This document shows positions 7,315 to 15,830 of a stretch of DNA of 51,484 nt, one piece after another. This stretch comes from Lachnospiraceae bacterium. GTDB lineage: Bacteria > Bacillota > Clostridia > Lachnospirales > Lachnospiraceae. How positions within the stretch are numbered: position 1 is the first letter of the stretch; each line of letters opens with the position of its first letter. The notes below the pieces were generated by a model. That model was given only the letters and a program-made list of their open reading frames with translations. It did not search any database and was not told the DNA's origin. The stretch covers positions 1 to 51,484 of the forward strand of contig JAAVZU010000077.1 of assembly GCA_022791815.1 (NCBI GenBank), given 5' to 3'. The position numbers were made by a program, and so were the translations under genes.

Positions 7315-7387
7315 TTGTATGGAAAGTTATTATATGATATAATGGGCAAGTAGTGCGGGTTTTATATCATTTAGAATCGTGATATAA
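7315..7387 (+). promoter_or_regulatory. Promoter and inverted repeat upstream of thrH
   Basis: TTGTAT (7315-7320) and TATAAT (7338-7343) are 17 bases apart. In the untranslated leader TTATATCA (7362-7369) pairs exactly with TGATATAA (7380-7387), a possible operator or leader hairpin 28 bases before the start codon. Confidence 0.6.
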
Positions 7388-7414
7388 TAGATTATTAAAC
7401 GGAGGATAATATTT

Positions 7415-8017
7415 ATGTATATTACATGTTTGGATTTGGAAGGTGTTTTAGTGCCAGAGATTTGGATTGCTTTTGCAGAGGCAAGTGGAATTCCCGAGTT
7501 AAAGAGAACAACTCGTGATGAACCAGATTATGACAAACTAATGAACTGGAGACTTGGAATACTAAAAGAACATGGACTTGGAATTAAAGAGATTCAAGAG
7601 ACGATTGCAAAAATAGACCCTATACCTGGAGCAAAAGAATTTTTAGATGAACTTCGTTCTATCTGTCAGGTGATTATTATTAGCGATACTTTTTCGCAGT
7701 TTGCAGGACCTCTTATGGAGAAATTAGGTATGCCGACTATTTTCTGTAACTCTTTAGAAGTAGCAGAGAATGGAGAAATTACTGGATTTAAGATGCGTTG
7801 TGAAAAGTCAAAGCTCACAACAGTAAAGGCTTTGCAATCTATTGGATATGAGACAATTGCTGCAGGAGACAGCCATAACGATCTTGCTATGATGGAAGCT
7901 AGTAAAGCTGGATTTTTGTTTAAGAGTACAGAGCAGATTAAGAAAGATCACCCGGAATTTCCAGCATTTGAAACTTATGATGAGTTAATGAATGCTATAA
8001 AAAAAGCTATGGAGTAA
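7415..8017 (+). CDS. thrH: ThrH-type phosphoserine phosphatase / homoserine phosphotransferase
   Basis: HAD-IB phosphatase of 200 residues, closely resembling Pseudomonas ThrH, which dephosphorylates phosphoserine and can move the phosphate to homoserine. The diagnostic start is CLDLEGVLVPEIWIAFAE with Asp7 and Glu9 in place of the common DxD, followed by TTRDEPDYD, IISDTF (motif II Ser/Thr), a Lys at SKL near residue 136 and AAGDSHNDLAM (motif III/IV). GGAGGA precedes the ATG. No serA/serC or threonine genes are nearby, so its pathway is inferred from the family only. folE follows after 48 bp. Confidence 0.9.
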   Translation: MYITCLDLEGVLVPEIWIAFAEASGIPELKRTTRDEPDYDKLMNWRLGILKEHGLGIKEIQETIAKIDPIPGAKEFLDELRSICQVIIISDTFSQFAGPLMEKLGMPTIFCNSLEVAENGEITGFKMRCEKSKLTTVKALQSIGYETIAAGDSHNDLAMMEASKAGFLFKSTEQIKKDHPEFPAFETYDELMNAIKKAME

Positions 8018-8065
8018 TCATTCAAGTACTGAACAATCGTAACATAGATTAGATACGGGTAGTAG

Positions 8066-8650
8066 GTGATAGAATTGGCAATTGATACAGAAGCGATAAA
8101 GGAACATATTAGAGGAATCTTGGTGGCACTTGGTGATAATCCAGAAAGAGAAGGGTTAAAGGAAACACCAGAACGAGTGGCAAGGATGTATGAAGAAGTT
8201 TTTGAAGGCATGAGCTATACCAATCATGAGATTGCCCAGATGTTTTGTAAGACTTTTGAAGAAGAAAAGAATGTATTTCAGGGAAAGAATGATATGGTAG
8301 TTGTTCGGGATATAGAGATTTTTAGTTATTGTGAACATCATATAGCCTTGATGTATGATATGAAGGTAACAGTAGCATATATTCCAAAAGGAAAGGTGAT
8401 TGGATTAAGTAAGATTGCCCGGGTTGCAGAGATGGTAGGGAAAAGGTTACAGCTACAGGAACGAATAGGAACAGATATTGCAGAGATTATGGAGGAGATT
8501 ACAGGTTCAGGTGATATTGCTGTTTTGATAGAAGGTTCTCATAGCTGCATGACAGCAAGAGGCATTAAAAATACCAATGCAAAAACATATACAACTACTT
8601 TACGAGGAAGATTTGAAAGTGAGCCAGAATTGTATCTCCGAATAAAATAA
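8066..8650 (+). CDS. folE: GTP cyclohydrolase I
   Basis: Converts GTP to dihydroneopterin triphosphate, the first step to folate and to queuosine precursors. The 194-residue protein has the full family signature: [18 protein letters not shown] (residues 31-48), zinc ligands Cys89 and His92 in SYCEHH and Cys161 in [10 protein letters not shown], and the [13 protein letters not shown] loop. GTG at 8066 has only a weak upstream site; a TTG at 8075 is preceded by AGGTGAT (8064-8070), a match to the extended anti-Shine-Dalgarno, so the true protein may be three residues shorter. No other folate genes are adjacent. It ends before the hairpin at 8657. Confidence 0.95.
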   Translation: MIELAIDTEAIKEHIRGILVALGDNPEREGLKETPERVARMYEEVFEGMSYTNHEIAQMFCKTFEEEKNVFQGKNDMVVVRDIEIFSYCEHHIALMYDMKVTVAYIPKGKVIGLSKIARVAEMVGKRLQLQERIGTDIAEIMEEITGSGDIAVLIEGSHSCMTARGIKNTNAKTYTTTLRGRFESEPELYLRIK

Positions 8651-8656
8651 GAGTAT

Positions 8657-8720
8657 AAACCTCCTAATTTTGGGAATATTTATGTAGAGAAAGATACATA
8701 ACCCAAATAGGAGGTTTTTT
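8657..8720 (+). terminator. Terminator hairpin that contains the next gene's ribosome binding site
   Basis: AAACCTCCTA (8657-8666) pairs with TAGGAGGTTT (8708-8717), and an inner TTTGGG (8669-8674) pairs with CCCAAA (8702-8707), around a 27-base loop. The 3' arm is followed by a T-tract (8715-8720) that abuts the ATG at 8721. The AGGAGG of the 3' arm (8709-8714) is the only ribosome binding site for that gene. The element can thus end folE transcription and, in read-through RNA, hide the start site. Confidence 0.85.
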
Positions 8721-9548
8721 ATGAGTAAGTTTTGGAAGATATTATTGCAAAGAAAAAAAATAATGGTTTCTTTTGCTATTGTGGTAATTTTATGGGGATT
8801 GGCAGCGGTTGACAGATTTGGAGATATCTTTGTTTGGGAAACATTTTTACCAGGGATTTCTCAAAATGTAGAAAGCAATGCTGATGAGGGAAAGGAACTT
8901 TTTGAAAAATGCCAAGGAGAAGATATTATGGAATATTATGAAGGCATGGGGAGTTCTTTGACAGAAAATAATATATATAAAGGGAATATCAAACTATGGA
9001 TAGAAAATATATTAAAGGAAAGTTTTCCAAGGGAAGAATGGGAGATTAAAGAGTATCCTCAAGAAGAAACAGAAGGAAAAAAAGAAATTCTTATTGAAAA
9101 TAAAAACCAGACGATATTTGGAAAAGTAAGACTGTATAAGAATCAAGTAGAGAAAAATAGTAAAAAATATATGCATTTTGCTTTTCACAGTAAGGGGAGA
9201 GAAGATTCTCTTTATTCTTTTAAAAAAGCATGGGGTGAAAAAATGGAAGACGAAAAAGTATTGGATTATAAAGATTACTATTACCGAACATTTTGTTTTC
9301 GCGGGAAATTAACACAAGGACAGCAAAAACAGGCAGCTAAACAATACTGCCAGTGTTTTGGCATTAAAAAAAGCAGAGAGAGTATGATCGATGATATGGT
9401 TAATGTATATGGATTTACAGAAAAGTTTTGCGATTCTGTAACTGTAGAAGGAGAGAAAATCAATTTTCAGATAGCATTTTCATACAATGAGACAGAGGAT
9501 AATACCCGCCTGTATCTTGCTACCCCATTTTTAAATACAGATTATTAA
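8721..9548 (+). CDS. YwmB-like membrane-anchored protein
   Basis: A 275-residue protein with a short basic N-terminus, one membrane segment (about residues 14-30) and an extracytoplasmic body. The C-terminal end reads GEKINFQIAFSYNETEDNT and ends near TPFLNTDY, matching the closing pattern of the YwmB (DUF1779) family, in which an N-L/F-Q-V/I-A strand and a final TP-I-x-x-Y are conserved. Family function is not established; YwmB genes in bacilli lie near murA and spoIID, but not here. Translation depends on the AGGAGG buried in the terminator hairpin before it. The central part (100-200) is Lys/Glu-rich and poorly conserved. Confidence 0.65.
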   Translation: MSKFWKILLQRKKIMVSFAIVVILWGLAAVDRFGDIFVWETFLPGISQNVESNADEGKELFEKCQGEDIMEYYEGMGSSLTENNIYKGNIKLWIENILKESFPREEWEIKEYPQEETEGKKEILIENKNQTIFGKVRLYKNQVEKNSKKYMHFAFHSKGREDSLYSFKKAWGEKMEDEKVLDYKDYYYRTFCFRGKLTQGQQKQAAKQYCQCFGIKKSRESMIDDMVNVYGFTEKFCDSVTVEGEKINFQIAFSYNETEDNTRLYLATPFLNTDY

Positions 9549-9708
9549 AGCAGTTATTAATCTGATATATTATATAAAAAAATTCTATATTTGTGCTAAT
9601 ATGATGGGAATTCTGTTATAAGTATTTTTAAGGTTAGTGATAGCATTATTTACATTGAGTTATACCAGATGGGATAAGTGTTCCGATATGATAAAGCTTT
9701 TAGTGAAT

Positions 9709-9786
9709 GGCAGACGTGTGGAATATAAATTATGTCAGCAAAGCTGATCCACACGTTGCCACATAAGATAAATTTTGCTTCGCAAA
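9709..9786 (+). repeat. Structured intergenic repeat with nested hairpins
   Basis: GGCAGACGTGTGG (9709-9721) pairs with CCACACGTTGCC (9749-9760), one base bulged, around an inner hairpin TCAGC/GCTGA (9735-9747). A second hairpin TTTGC/GCAAA follows at 9774-9786. The gene-free stretch 9549-9943 holds this element and the hairpin repeat at 9821; I see no coding frame in it. Confidence 0.55.
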
Positions 9787-9820
9787 TGTGCTTGGCACGT
9801 AAAAGTGTAATCCTTATTAT

Positions 9821-9866
9821 TGTTTACTGTAGGATTTTGCATTTACTGCAAAGTCCGTAAGAATAT
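9821..9866 (+). repeat. Hairpin repeat, copy 2
   Basis: Homologous to 1977-2020 over about 45 bases, with the shared core TGT-T-ACT-TAGGA-TTTGCA then CTG-AAAGT-GTAAG. Here TTTGCA pairs with TGCAAA. It lies in a gene-free spacer, which shows the element is not part of the L10 leader. Confidence 0.55.
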
Positions 9867-9943
9867 TGAGGGGTTGAGAGTTAATTTGGGCTTGCACACT
9901 TTGTTCTACTATAAAGATTTTAGCCTATACAAAATTCTTTGTA

Positions 9944-10576
9944 TTAAAACCAAGAATTTCGGCTGCGGTAACGGCGGCGACGGTTATTCATTTCGTTATA
10001 TAGCATAACATCTACCAAGCTTTTTAGCCAATTTGGTTTACCATCTGGGGCATAATCAGGGAGAGGTCTTGGCTGTATACAGTCCCTTCCATAACATGGA
10101 GGGTAAGGTGGTCTAGGAGGCATAGGTGGTCTAGGAGGAGGTGGTGGTGGACAATATCCTCCTGGACATGGTGGCATAGGCGGACGAGGTGGTCTAGGAT
10201 GAGATGGTGGCGGACATTTTCCGCCACGACAGCCAGAACTTGACAAAGAAGCAATTTCAATGGTTTCTGGTTGAAAAGGAAGATCTTTGACACGTTCATA
10301 AATTCTGGAGGAAATCATTTGCAGATGTACTTTGTCAGGGTATTTGTGATACATGCAGCTGCCATTATACTCTAATTTGTCACATTCTTCATCTACTTCC
10401 TCCTGAATCCGTTTTACGGCATTGGAACATAGATGTCTGGCATAGTCGTTATCCTGATTTGCATCCTCTATATTATCGTACCCATACAAGGGAAACATAG
10501 GAAAACCTTGATTAAAAGGCATCGACTGATTGGAAGGAGGCATAGCAGGAATTTTTGAAAAATCTTGATAATTCAT
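9944..10576 (-). CDS. Proline-rich protein with conserved helical domain
   Basis: A 210-residue protein starting at 10576, chosen because AAGGAG lies six bases upstream of that ATG; an upstream in-frame ATG at 10633 lacks a site. Residues 40-105 form a compact acidic helical segment with conserved-looking ARHLCSNAV, EECDKLEYNGSCMYHKYPD and ISSRIYERV phrases. Residues about 118-178 are a low-complexity region of PP, RPP and MPP repeats with four Cys in GKC, GGYC and GRDC settings, then a basic tail NRRRRYRSRNSWF. Lachnospiraceae carry similar proteins that are often linked to the spore surface; this is recollection, not shown here. It stands alone and faces the opposite strand to its neighbours. 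Confidence 0.7.
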   Translation of the reverse strand: MNYQDFSKIPAMPPSNQSMPFNQGFPMFPLYGYDNIEDANQDNDYARHLCSNAVKRIQEEVDEECDKLEYNGSCMYHKYPDKVHLQMISSRIYERVKDLPFQPETIEIASLSSSGCRGGKCPPPSHPRPPRPPMPPCPGGYCPPPPPPRPPMPPRPPYPPCYGRDCIQPRPLPDYAPDGKPNWLKSLVDVMLYNEMNNRRRRYRSRNSWF

Positions 10577-10720
10577 AAAGGGCTCCTTTACCTTTTTAGC
10601 ATAGTATATGTGAAGAAAAAAGGAAAAGTGCATATAAGGTATTGCATAGAATAGGAAATTGGTGTTACAATAAAAAAATCTATAGGTTTTACAATAGAGA
10701 GAAAGGACTGGAAGAAATAC

Positions 10721-11917
10721 ATGGATGAACAGTGGATAAGTGCCTGTCGGGAGATTTTAGAAGAGAATTTTTTGGAAGGAATCATCAGTGATTCTACCAA
10801 TAAAGAAATATTGCAAAAAGTGAAAATCCGTCCAGTATTATTAAAAGATACTATTTATTATCAAATAACGAAGTATTGTGGGAAACAAGTGTTTCATCAG
10901 AATTTGGAAAAGGAAGAAGTGCTAAATTCCATGAAAGAATGGTTTCATGGAGAGAAAGTGCATCTTAAGCAGGCAGAGCTTAGGGGAAATACAGCTAAGA
11001 TAACCATCCGGGTAAGTAAAAAGGGTAAGGTTACATGGAAGAGAAAGAAGATAAAGGGAGAAGAAATTCCATTTTTTTTGGATTTATCCCATAATAGAAA
11101 GAAAAAATATATATTAGAAGACGGGATGGTAATTCCGTTTTTACTGGATTTAGGAGTTATAACTAAAGAAGGAAAAATTGTACAATCAAAATATGATAAA
11201 TTTAAGCAGATTAACCGTTTTTTGGAGTTTATAGAGGATATTCTTCCTAATTTGCCGAAGAATAGGGAAATTACAATATTGGATTTTGGCTGTGGAAAGT
11301 CCTATTTAACCTTTGCCATATATTATTATCTTCATGAAATGAAAAAATATTCGATCCAAATTATTGGATTAGATTTGAAAAAAGAAGTTATCCGTAATTG
11401 TAATGAACTGAGTCAAAAGTATGGTTATGAAAAACTAATATTTTTGGAGGGAGATATTGCTTCTTATAATGAAATGGAAAAAGTGGATATGGTAGTAACT
11501 CTTCACGCTTGTGATACTGCTACCGATTATGCACTTTATAAGGCGATTAAGTGGGATGCATCGGTGATTCTATCTGTACCCTGCTGCCAACATGAGCTAA
11601 ATAAACAAATAAAAAATAAGGAGTTATCTTCTTTATTTTCCTATGGAGTGATTAAGGAACGTACAGCAGCTTTATTTACGGATGCTTTGAGGGCAAATCT
11701 ATTAGAAAGCATGGGGTATAAAACACAGATTTTAGAATTTATTGATATGGAGCATACTCCAAAGAATCTGCTGATCCGGGCAGTAAAAACAAAAAAACAA
11801 ACAAATAAACAGGAAAAATGGCAGGAGTATCTAAATATGGAACAGTATTTGGGCTGTTCTCTGACATTAGGAAATTTATTAAAAGAAGAGGGAATGGGAA
11901 ATGAAACATCTATATAG
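10721..11917 (+). CDS. Class I SAM-dependent methyltransferase
   Basis: A 398-residue protein with an N-terminal extension of about 170 residues and a C-terminal Rossmann methyltransferase. The SAM-binding motif I is ILDFGCGKSYLTFAIYYYL near residue 190, followed by IIGLDLKKE (acidic end of beta-2), VTLHACDTATDYALYKAI near 265 and SVPCCQHELN near 290. The two cysteines of PCCQ and the LHACDTATD phrase are typical of a group sometimes placed with predicted RNA methyltransferases (Methyltransf_32-like). The substrate is unknown. The ATG at 10721 has a weak upstream GAAAGGA-type site. The 3' end overlaps the next gene by 17 bp, implying translational coupling. Confidence 0.8.
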   Translation: MDEQWISACREILEENFLEGIISDSTNKEILQKVKIRPVLLKDTIYYQITKYCGKQVFHQNLEKEEVLNSMKEWFHGEKVHLKQAELRGNTAKITIRVSKKGKVTWKRKKIKGEEIPFFLDLSHNRKKKYILEDGMVIPFLLDLGVITKEGKIVQSKYDKFKQINRFLEFIEDILPNLPKNREITILDFGCGKSYLTFAIYYYLHEMKKYSIQIIGLDLKKEVIRNCNELSQKYGYEKLIFLEGDIASYNEMEKVDMVVTLHACDTATDYALYKAIKWDASVILSVPCCQHELNKQIKNKELSSLFSYGVIKERTAALFTDALRANLLESMGYKTQILEFIDMEHTPKNLLIRAVKTKKQTNKQEKWQEYLNMEQYLGCSLTLGNLLKEEGMGNETSI

Positions 11918-14438
11918 AGCATTGATTTTTCTCGCTGTATTTGCAGGTAGTGTTTTCTTATTTAGTGGAAATGTGCGGGAAGTACATGTAAATAGTACAA
12001 AAAAAAAGGTGGAACTGGCAGAACCATCTTTTCCTACTATGATAGTAAAATCCCAAGGATATAATATAAATCTGCTTCGAGGGTATAACAGTAATTTAAA
12101 GGCAAATGTAATTCGGGAATCTATGACTCCAATTGGTATGGATAAGGAATTCCAGCTTGTAATTACAGAGAATAAAGTGAATGTACGGAAGTTAAAATAT
12201 GAGCTCCGACGAGTGAATAACAATGAACTTATGGATTCAGGAGAGATATCTGTATTAGAAGACAGCAAAGAGGGAAAAGTTGCGACAATTAAAATAAATG
12301 CAGGTGTAGAACAAGGAAAAGAATATGCATTCAAAGTAACAGCGGTTTCTACAGAAGGAAAAAAAATACATTATTTTACAAGAATAAAATATTATGGAAC
12401 AGAATGTTTTTTTGATGAGAAATTAAAATTTATTACGGATTTTCATAATAAAACATTGGATAAAAGTAAAGTGGACAGTCTTTCCCGTTATTTAGAATAT
12501 TCTTCCACAAAGAAAAATGATAATTTTGCTGATGTGGATATCCATTCTTCTATTGACATAATTGGATGGGGAGAATTAAAGCCTAAAATTGTGTCTAAGA
12601 TTGTGCCAACAATTAAAGAACTAAATATAGAAACCACATCTGTTTCCATAGAATATCTTGTAAAGATCCAGTCAGGAAATGGAGAAGAAATATGCCAGGT
12701 AAAAGAATTTTATAGAGTACGTTATTCGTCAGGAAGAGCATATTTATTAAAATTTAACCGTACTATGGAAACTGTATTTAATATTGAAAATACCAGTTTG
12801 TCAGAAAATGAGTTTAAGATAGGAATTACAGACAACAGTGATATTGAGATGATATATACAGAAGAGAAAAACCGTGTGGCTTTTGCAATTGGAGGGGAAT
12901 TGTGGGAGTATTACCTTACTGAAAATATTGCAACAAAAGTATTTTCTTTTTGGGATTCTAATCCAGAAAACATAAATGCAGCTTATAACCAACATGATTA
13001 CCGTATAATCAACTTGAATGAGAATGGGGATATGGACTTTATGGTATATGGATATATGAACCGTGGAGACTATGAAGGCTGCGTAGGGATTGTTCTTTAT
13101 AAATATTATGATGCCGAAAAAAGAATTGAGGAACAGTTATTTATTCCTCTTGAGACAACTTATCAGATTTTAAAAGAAAATCTTGACAATTTTTGTTACG
13201 TAAATGGTGGAAATGTATTCTATTTTTCTGTATCTAATGTTATATATTCTTATGATACTGTAGCAAAAAGAATGACAGTTATTGCAAATCAAGTGGCAGA
13301 TGGAGATTACTGTTATGTGGAGGGAGCAGGACTTCTTGCATGGCAGAGTAATTCCAACGATGCAAAGTCAAAAAAAATTCTACTAATGGATTTGGAAACT
13401 AAAAGACGAATTTCCCTTGATGCGAAAGAAGGAGAACGAATCATACTGATTGGTACAATTGATGATAATATTGTATATGGGCAGGTAAAGGATAAGGATT
13501 TATCTGAGGATTCTGATGGCACGAAGATTACACCGATGTATAAGGTGTCTATTGTAGATAAAACTGGAAAAGAATTAAAAGTATATCAAGAGAAAAATAT
13601 CTATGTAACCAGTGCAGAAGTAATTGATGATGTTATACAGATGGAACGGGTAAAGAAACAGAATGGAAAATTTGTAGATATAAAAGGTGATAGCATTCAA
13701 AATAAAAATGGAAGGGTTACGCCAGCAATGGGTGTGAATAAGAGAGTAACCCAGTTAAATCTGACTGAATATTATTTGTATCTGCGTCAGGGATTTATTA
13801 TGGAGTCTTTGCCAAGTGTTTCTAGTGCAAAGTCAACTATGATAAACGAAAATATGATAGTACGTTTACAGGGAAATGAAAGTAAGTATGCAAGATATTA
13901 TGTATATGCAGAAGGAATTATTAAAGGTTCCTATAGCAATCTTGGTAAGGCCATGAACGCTGCAGAAGAATGGATGGGTGTAGTTATCAATGAAGATAAT
14001 CAGTTGATATATGAACGTTCTGGGAAATACACCAACAATCAGATTGGAAGTATTCAGACGATTTCAGCAGGAAATGGAGTGAATGCAAAAGGTGCTTGTG
14101 TTGCTATGATTTTAAAACATAATCATGTGACAGCAGATGAAAAAGAACTCTCAAAGAGTGATAAGACAGCATACGCTTTATTAAAAAGTGAGTTAAAGGA
14201 TGCAAAGATATTAAGTATGAAAGGCTGTACCTTGGATGAGGTATTGTATTTTGTAAGTAATAACCGGCCAGTAATCGGATGTCTAGGAACAAATAACTTT
14301 GTGTTAATTACAGAATATAATGAAAGTACAGTAACTTATATTAATCCAACATCTGGCAAAAAAGAAACAAAGAGTATTACTGCTGCCACAAAGATGTTCA
14401 AGGATGCTGGAAATGTATATATCAGTTATGTGCAGTAG
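11901..14438 (+). CDS. Large exported protein with degenerate C39-like domain
   Basis: An 845-residue protein with an N-terminal membrane anchor or signal (about residues 6-24), so it acts outside the membrane. Residues 40-300 are beta-rich with EVTAVSTEGK-like fibronectin/Ig-type strands; 300-640 resembles a repeated beta-propeller pattern. The last 130 residues resemble a papain-like C39 domain: GACVAMIL with Cys733, then NRPVIGCLG and NNFVLITEYN, followed by INPTSGK. In active members the third segment begins with His and the fourth is an Asp-Pro; here Asn replaces the His, so catalysis is doubtful. The start overlaps the methyltransferase end. No domain gives a clear substrate. Confidence 0.6.
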   Translation: MKHLYRALIFLAVFAGSVFLFSGNVREVHVNSTKKKVELAEPSFPTMIVKSQGYNINLLRGYNSNLKANVIRESMTPIGMDKEFQLVITENKVNVRKLKYELRRVNNNELMDSGEISVLEDSKEGKVATIKINAGVEQGKEYAFKVTAVSTEGKKIHYFTRIKYYGTECFFDEKLKFITDFHNKTLDKSKVDSLSRYLEYSSTKKNDNFADVDIHSSIDIIGWGELKPKIVSKIVPTIKELNIETTSVSIEYLVKIQSGNGEEICQVKEFYRVRYSSGRAYLLKFNRTMETVFNIENTSLSENEFKIGITDNSDIEMIYTEEKNRVAFAIGGELWEYYLTENIATKVFSFWDSNPENINAAYNQHDYRIINLNENGDMDFMVYGYMNRGDYEGCVGIVLYKYYDAEKRIEEQLFIPLETTYQILKENLDNFCYVNGGNVFYFSVSNVIYSYDTVAKRMTVIANQVADGDYCYVEGAGLLAWQSNSNDAKSKKILLMDLETKRRISLDAKEGERIILIGTIDDNIVYGQVKDKDLSEDSDGTKITPMYKVSIVDKTGKELKVYQEKNIYVTSAEVIDDVIQMERVKKQNGKFVDIKGDSIQNKNGRVTPAMGVNKRVTQLNLTEYYLYLRQGFIMESLPSVSSAKSTMINENMIVRLQGNESKYARYYVYAEGIIKGSYSNLGKAMNAAEEWMGVVINEDNQLIYERSGKYTNNQIGSIQTISAGNGVNAKGACVAMILKHNHVTADEKELSKSDKTAYALLKSELKDAKILSMKGCTLDEVLYFVSNNRPVIGCLGTNNFVLITEYNESTVTYINPTSGKKETKSITAATKMFKDAGNVYISYVQ

Positions 14439-14440
14439 AT

Positions 14441-14674
14441 TAAAGATATAAAATAGGCATTTGCAAAACTCAATTTACTTATAGAATTTTTGTGCAAGAT
14501 TCACATATCAACGCAAGGAACGTTTGCACTGCTCTCAACCGTAACAGTCGTAAGGTGCTATAATACAGCACCTAAGTACTGACGGTCTCGAAAGCCCCTT
14601 GCTTATGACATGTAAATCTGCACAAAATAATTTAAGTTTATGAGAGTTTCGCAATTATCTAAAGATATAAAATA
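14441..14674. mobile_element. MITE-like palindromic element flanked by 15-bp direct repeats
   Basis: The 15-bp direct repeat TAAAGATATAAAATA occurs at 14441-14455 and 14660-14674. Between them, 204 bases form one long imperfect palindrome: the left end TTGCAAAACTC matches the complement of the right end GAGAGTTTCGCAA, TTTGTGCA-type, CAAGG/CCTTG and ACCGT/ACGGT arms follow, and the centre is GGTGCT (14554-14559) against AGCACC (14567-14572). There is no coding frame. Ends plus direct repeats are what a non-autonomous insertion would leave. The direct repeat is AT-rich, so chance cannot be fully excluded. Confidence 0.6.
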
Positions 14675-14692
14675 TAGGAAGGATAGAGAAGA

Positions 14693-15820
14693 ATGGATGA
14701 GAGAATAAAGAAGTTAGCAGATAATTTAGTGAATTATTCCATGGATGTAAAGCCAGGTGACAAGGTATATGTGCATTATATTGGAAGAAGCACAAGAGAT
14801 TTGGCAAGAGCTATTATAAAAGAAGTGTACAAGGCAGGCGGGATACCTTTTCCACATTATACAGATAACCAAGTGTTAAGGGAAACTTTGCTTCACTGTA
14901 CAAAAGAGCAGTTAGAACTTATGGCAAAGATAGATAAAGAGGAAATGGAAGCTATGGATTGTTATGTAGCAGTCCGTGGATCTGACAATGTGGCAGAACT
15001 TGCAGATGTACCTGCAGAGAAAATGCAGATGTATGATTTGTATTATGCAACTCCTGTTCATCATGAAACAAGAGTAAAGAAAACCAGATGGGTGGTTCTA
15101 CGATATCCCAATGAAGCAATGGCGCAGTTGTCAAATACTAGTTTAGAGGCTTTTGAAGACTTTTATTTTGATGTTTGTACTTTGGACTATTCTAAGATGG
15201 CAAAAGCAATGGAAGCATTAGTAAACTATATGAACCGCACTAATAAGGTACGGATCGTGGGACCAGGTACAGATTTAACTTTCTCCATTAAAGATATCCC
15301 GGCTGTTCCATGTGCAGGTCAGATGAATATCCCAGATGGTGAAGTATATACTGCCCCAGTTAAGGATTCTGTAAATGGAGTAATAACTTATAATGCACCT
15401 TCGTTATATCAAGGATTTACTTTTGAAAATGTATGTTTGGAATTTAAAGAAGGGAAGATTGTAAAGGCTACAGCAAATGACACAAGCCGTATCAATGAAA
15501 TTTTTAATACAGATGAAGGTGCAAGATATGTAGGCGAATTTGCTATAGGAGTGAATCCCTATGTAAAGCAGCCAATGAAGGATATTTTGTTTGATGAAAA
15601 GATTATGGGTTCTTTTCACTTCACACCAGGAAATTGCTATGAAGATGCAGACAATGGAAATGAATCCTCTATCCATTGGGATTTAGTAAATATTCAGACA
15701 AAAGAATGGGGAGGCGGAGAGATTTACTTCGATGATGTGCTGATACGGAAAGATGGCATATTTTTAGTAGAAGAACTTTTATGTCTAAATCCAGAGAATT
15801 TAAAAGAGAACAATGAATAG
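14693..15820 (+). CDS. M29 family aminopeptidase
   Basis: A 375-residue metallo-aminopeptidase of the AmpS/PepS (M29) family, cleaving N-terminal residues from peptides in the cytoplasm. The family hallmarks are visible: GDKVYVHYIG near the start, an N-terminal domain to about residue 175, and C-terminal metal-binding segments with Glu in NIPDGEVYTAP (near 220), Glu in YVGEFAIGVNP (near 285), and the GSFHFTPGNCYEDADNGNESSIHWDLV-type stretch carrying the His and Asp ligands (written here only as GSFHF...SIHWD). A GAAGGA-type site precedes the ATG. It overlaps the out-of-frame upstream extension of the metH frame; metH proper starts 10 bp after its stop codon, so the two are probably one transcript. 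Confidence 0.9.
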   Translation: MDERIKKLADNLVNYSMDVKPGDKVYVHYIGRSTRDLARAIIKEVYKAGGIPFPHYTDNQVLRETLLHCTKEQLELMAKIDKEEMEAMDCYVAVRGSDNVAELADVPAEKMQMYDLYYATPVHHETRVKKTRWVVLRYPNEAMAQLSNTSLEAFEDFYFDVCTLDYSKMAKAMEALVNYMNRTNKVRIVGPGTDLTFSIKDIPAVPCAGQMNIPDGEVYTAPVKDSVNGVITYNAPSLYQGFTFENVCLEFKEGKIVKATANDTSRINEIFNTDEGARYVGEFAIGVNPYVKQPMKDILFDEKIMGSFHFTPGNCYEDADNGNESSIHWDLVNIQTKEWGGGEIYFDDVLIRKDGIFLVEELLCLNPENLKENNE

Positions 15821-15830
15821 GAGAGTCAGC

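Noticed and set aside
9820-10008. 62-codon frame on the plus strand in the 9549-9943 spacer
   Set aside because: It starts inside the repeat, has no ribosome binding site and runs over the antisense end of the proline-rich gene.
14439-14692. T-box or riboswitch upstream of the aminopeptidase-metH genes
   Set aside because: The conserved GGTGG-ACC box or SAM/cobalamin cores are missing; the structure is a long palindrome with direct repeats instead.
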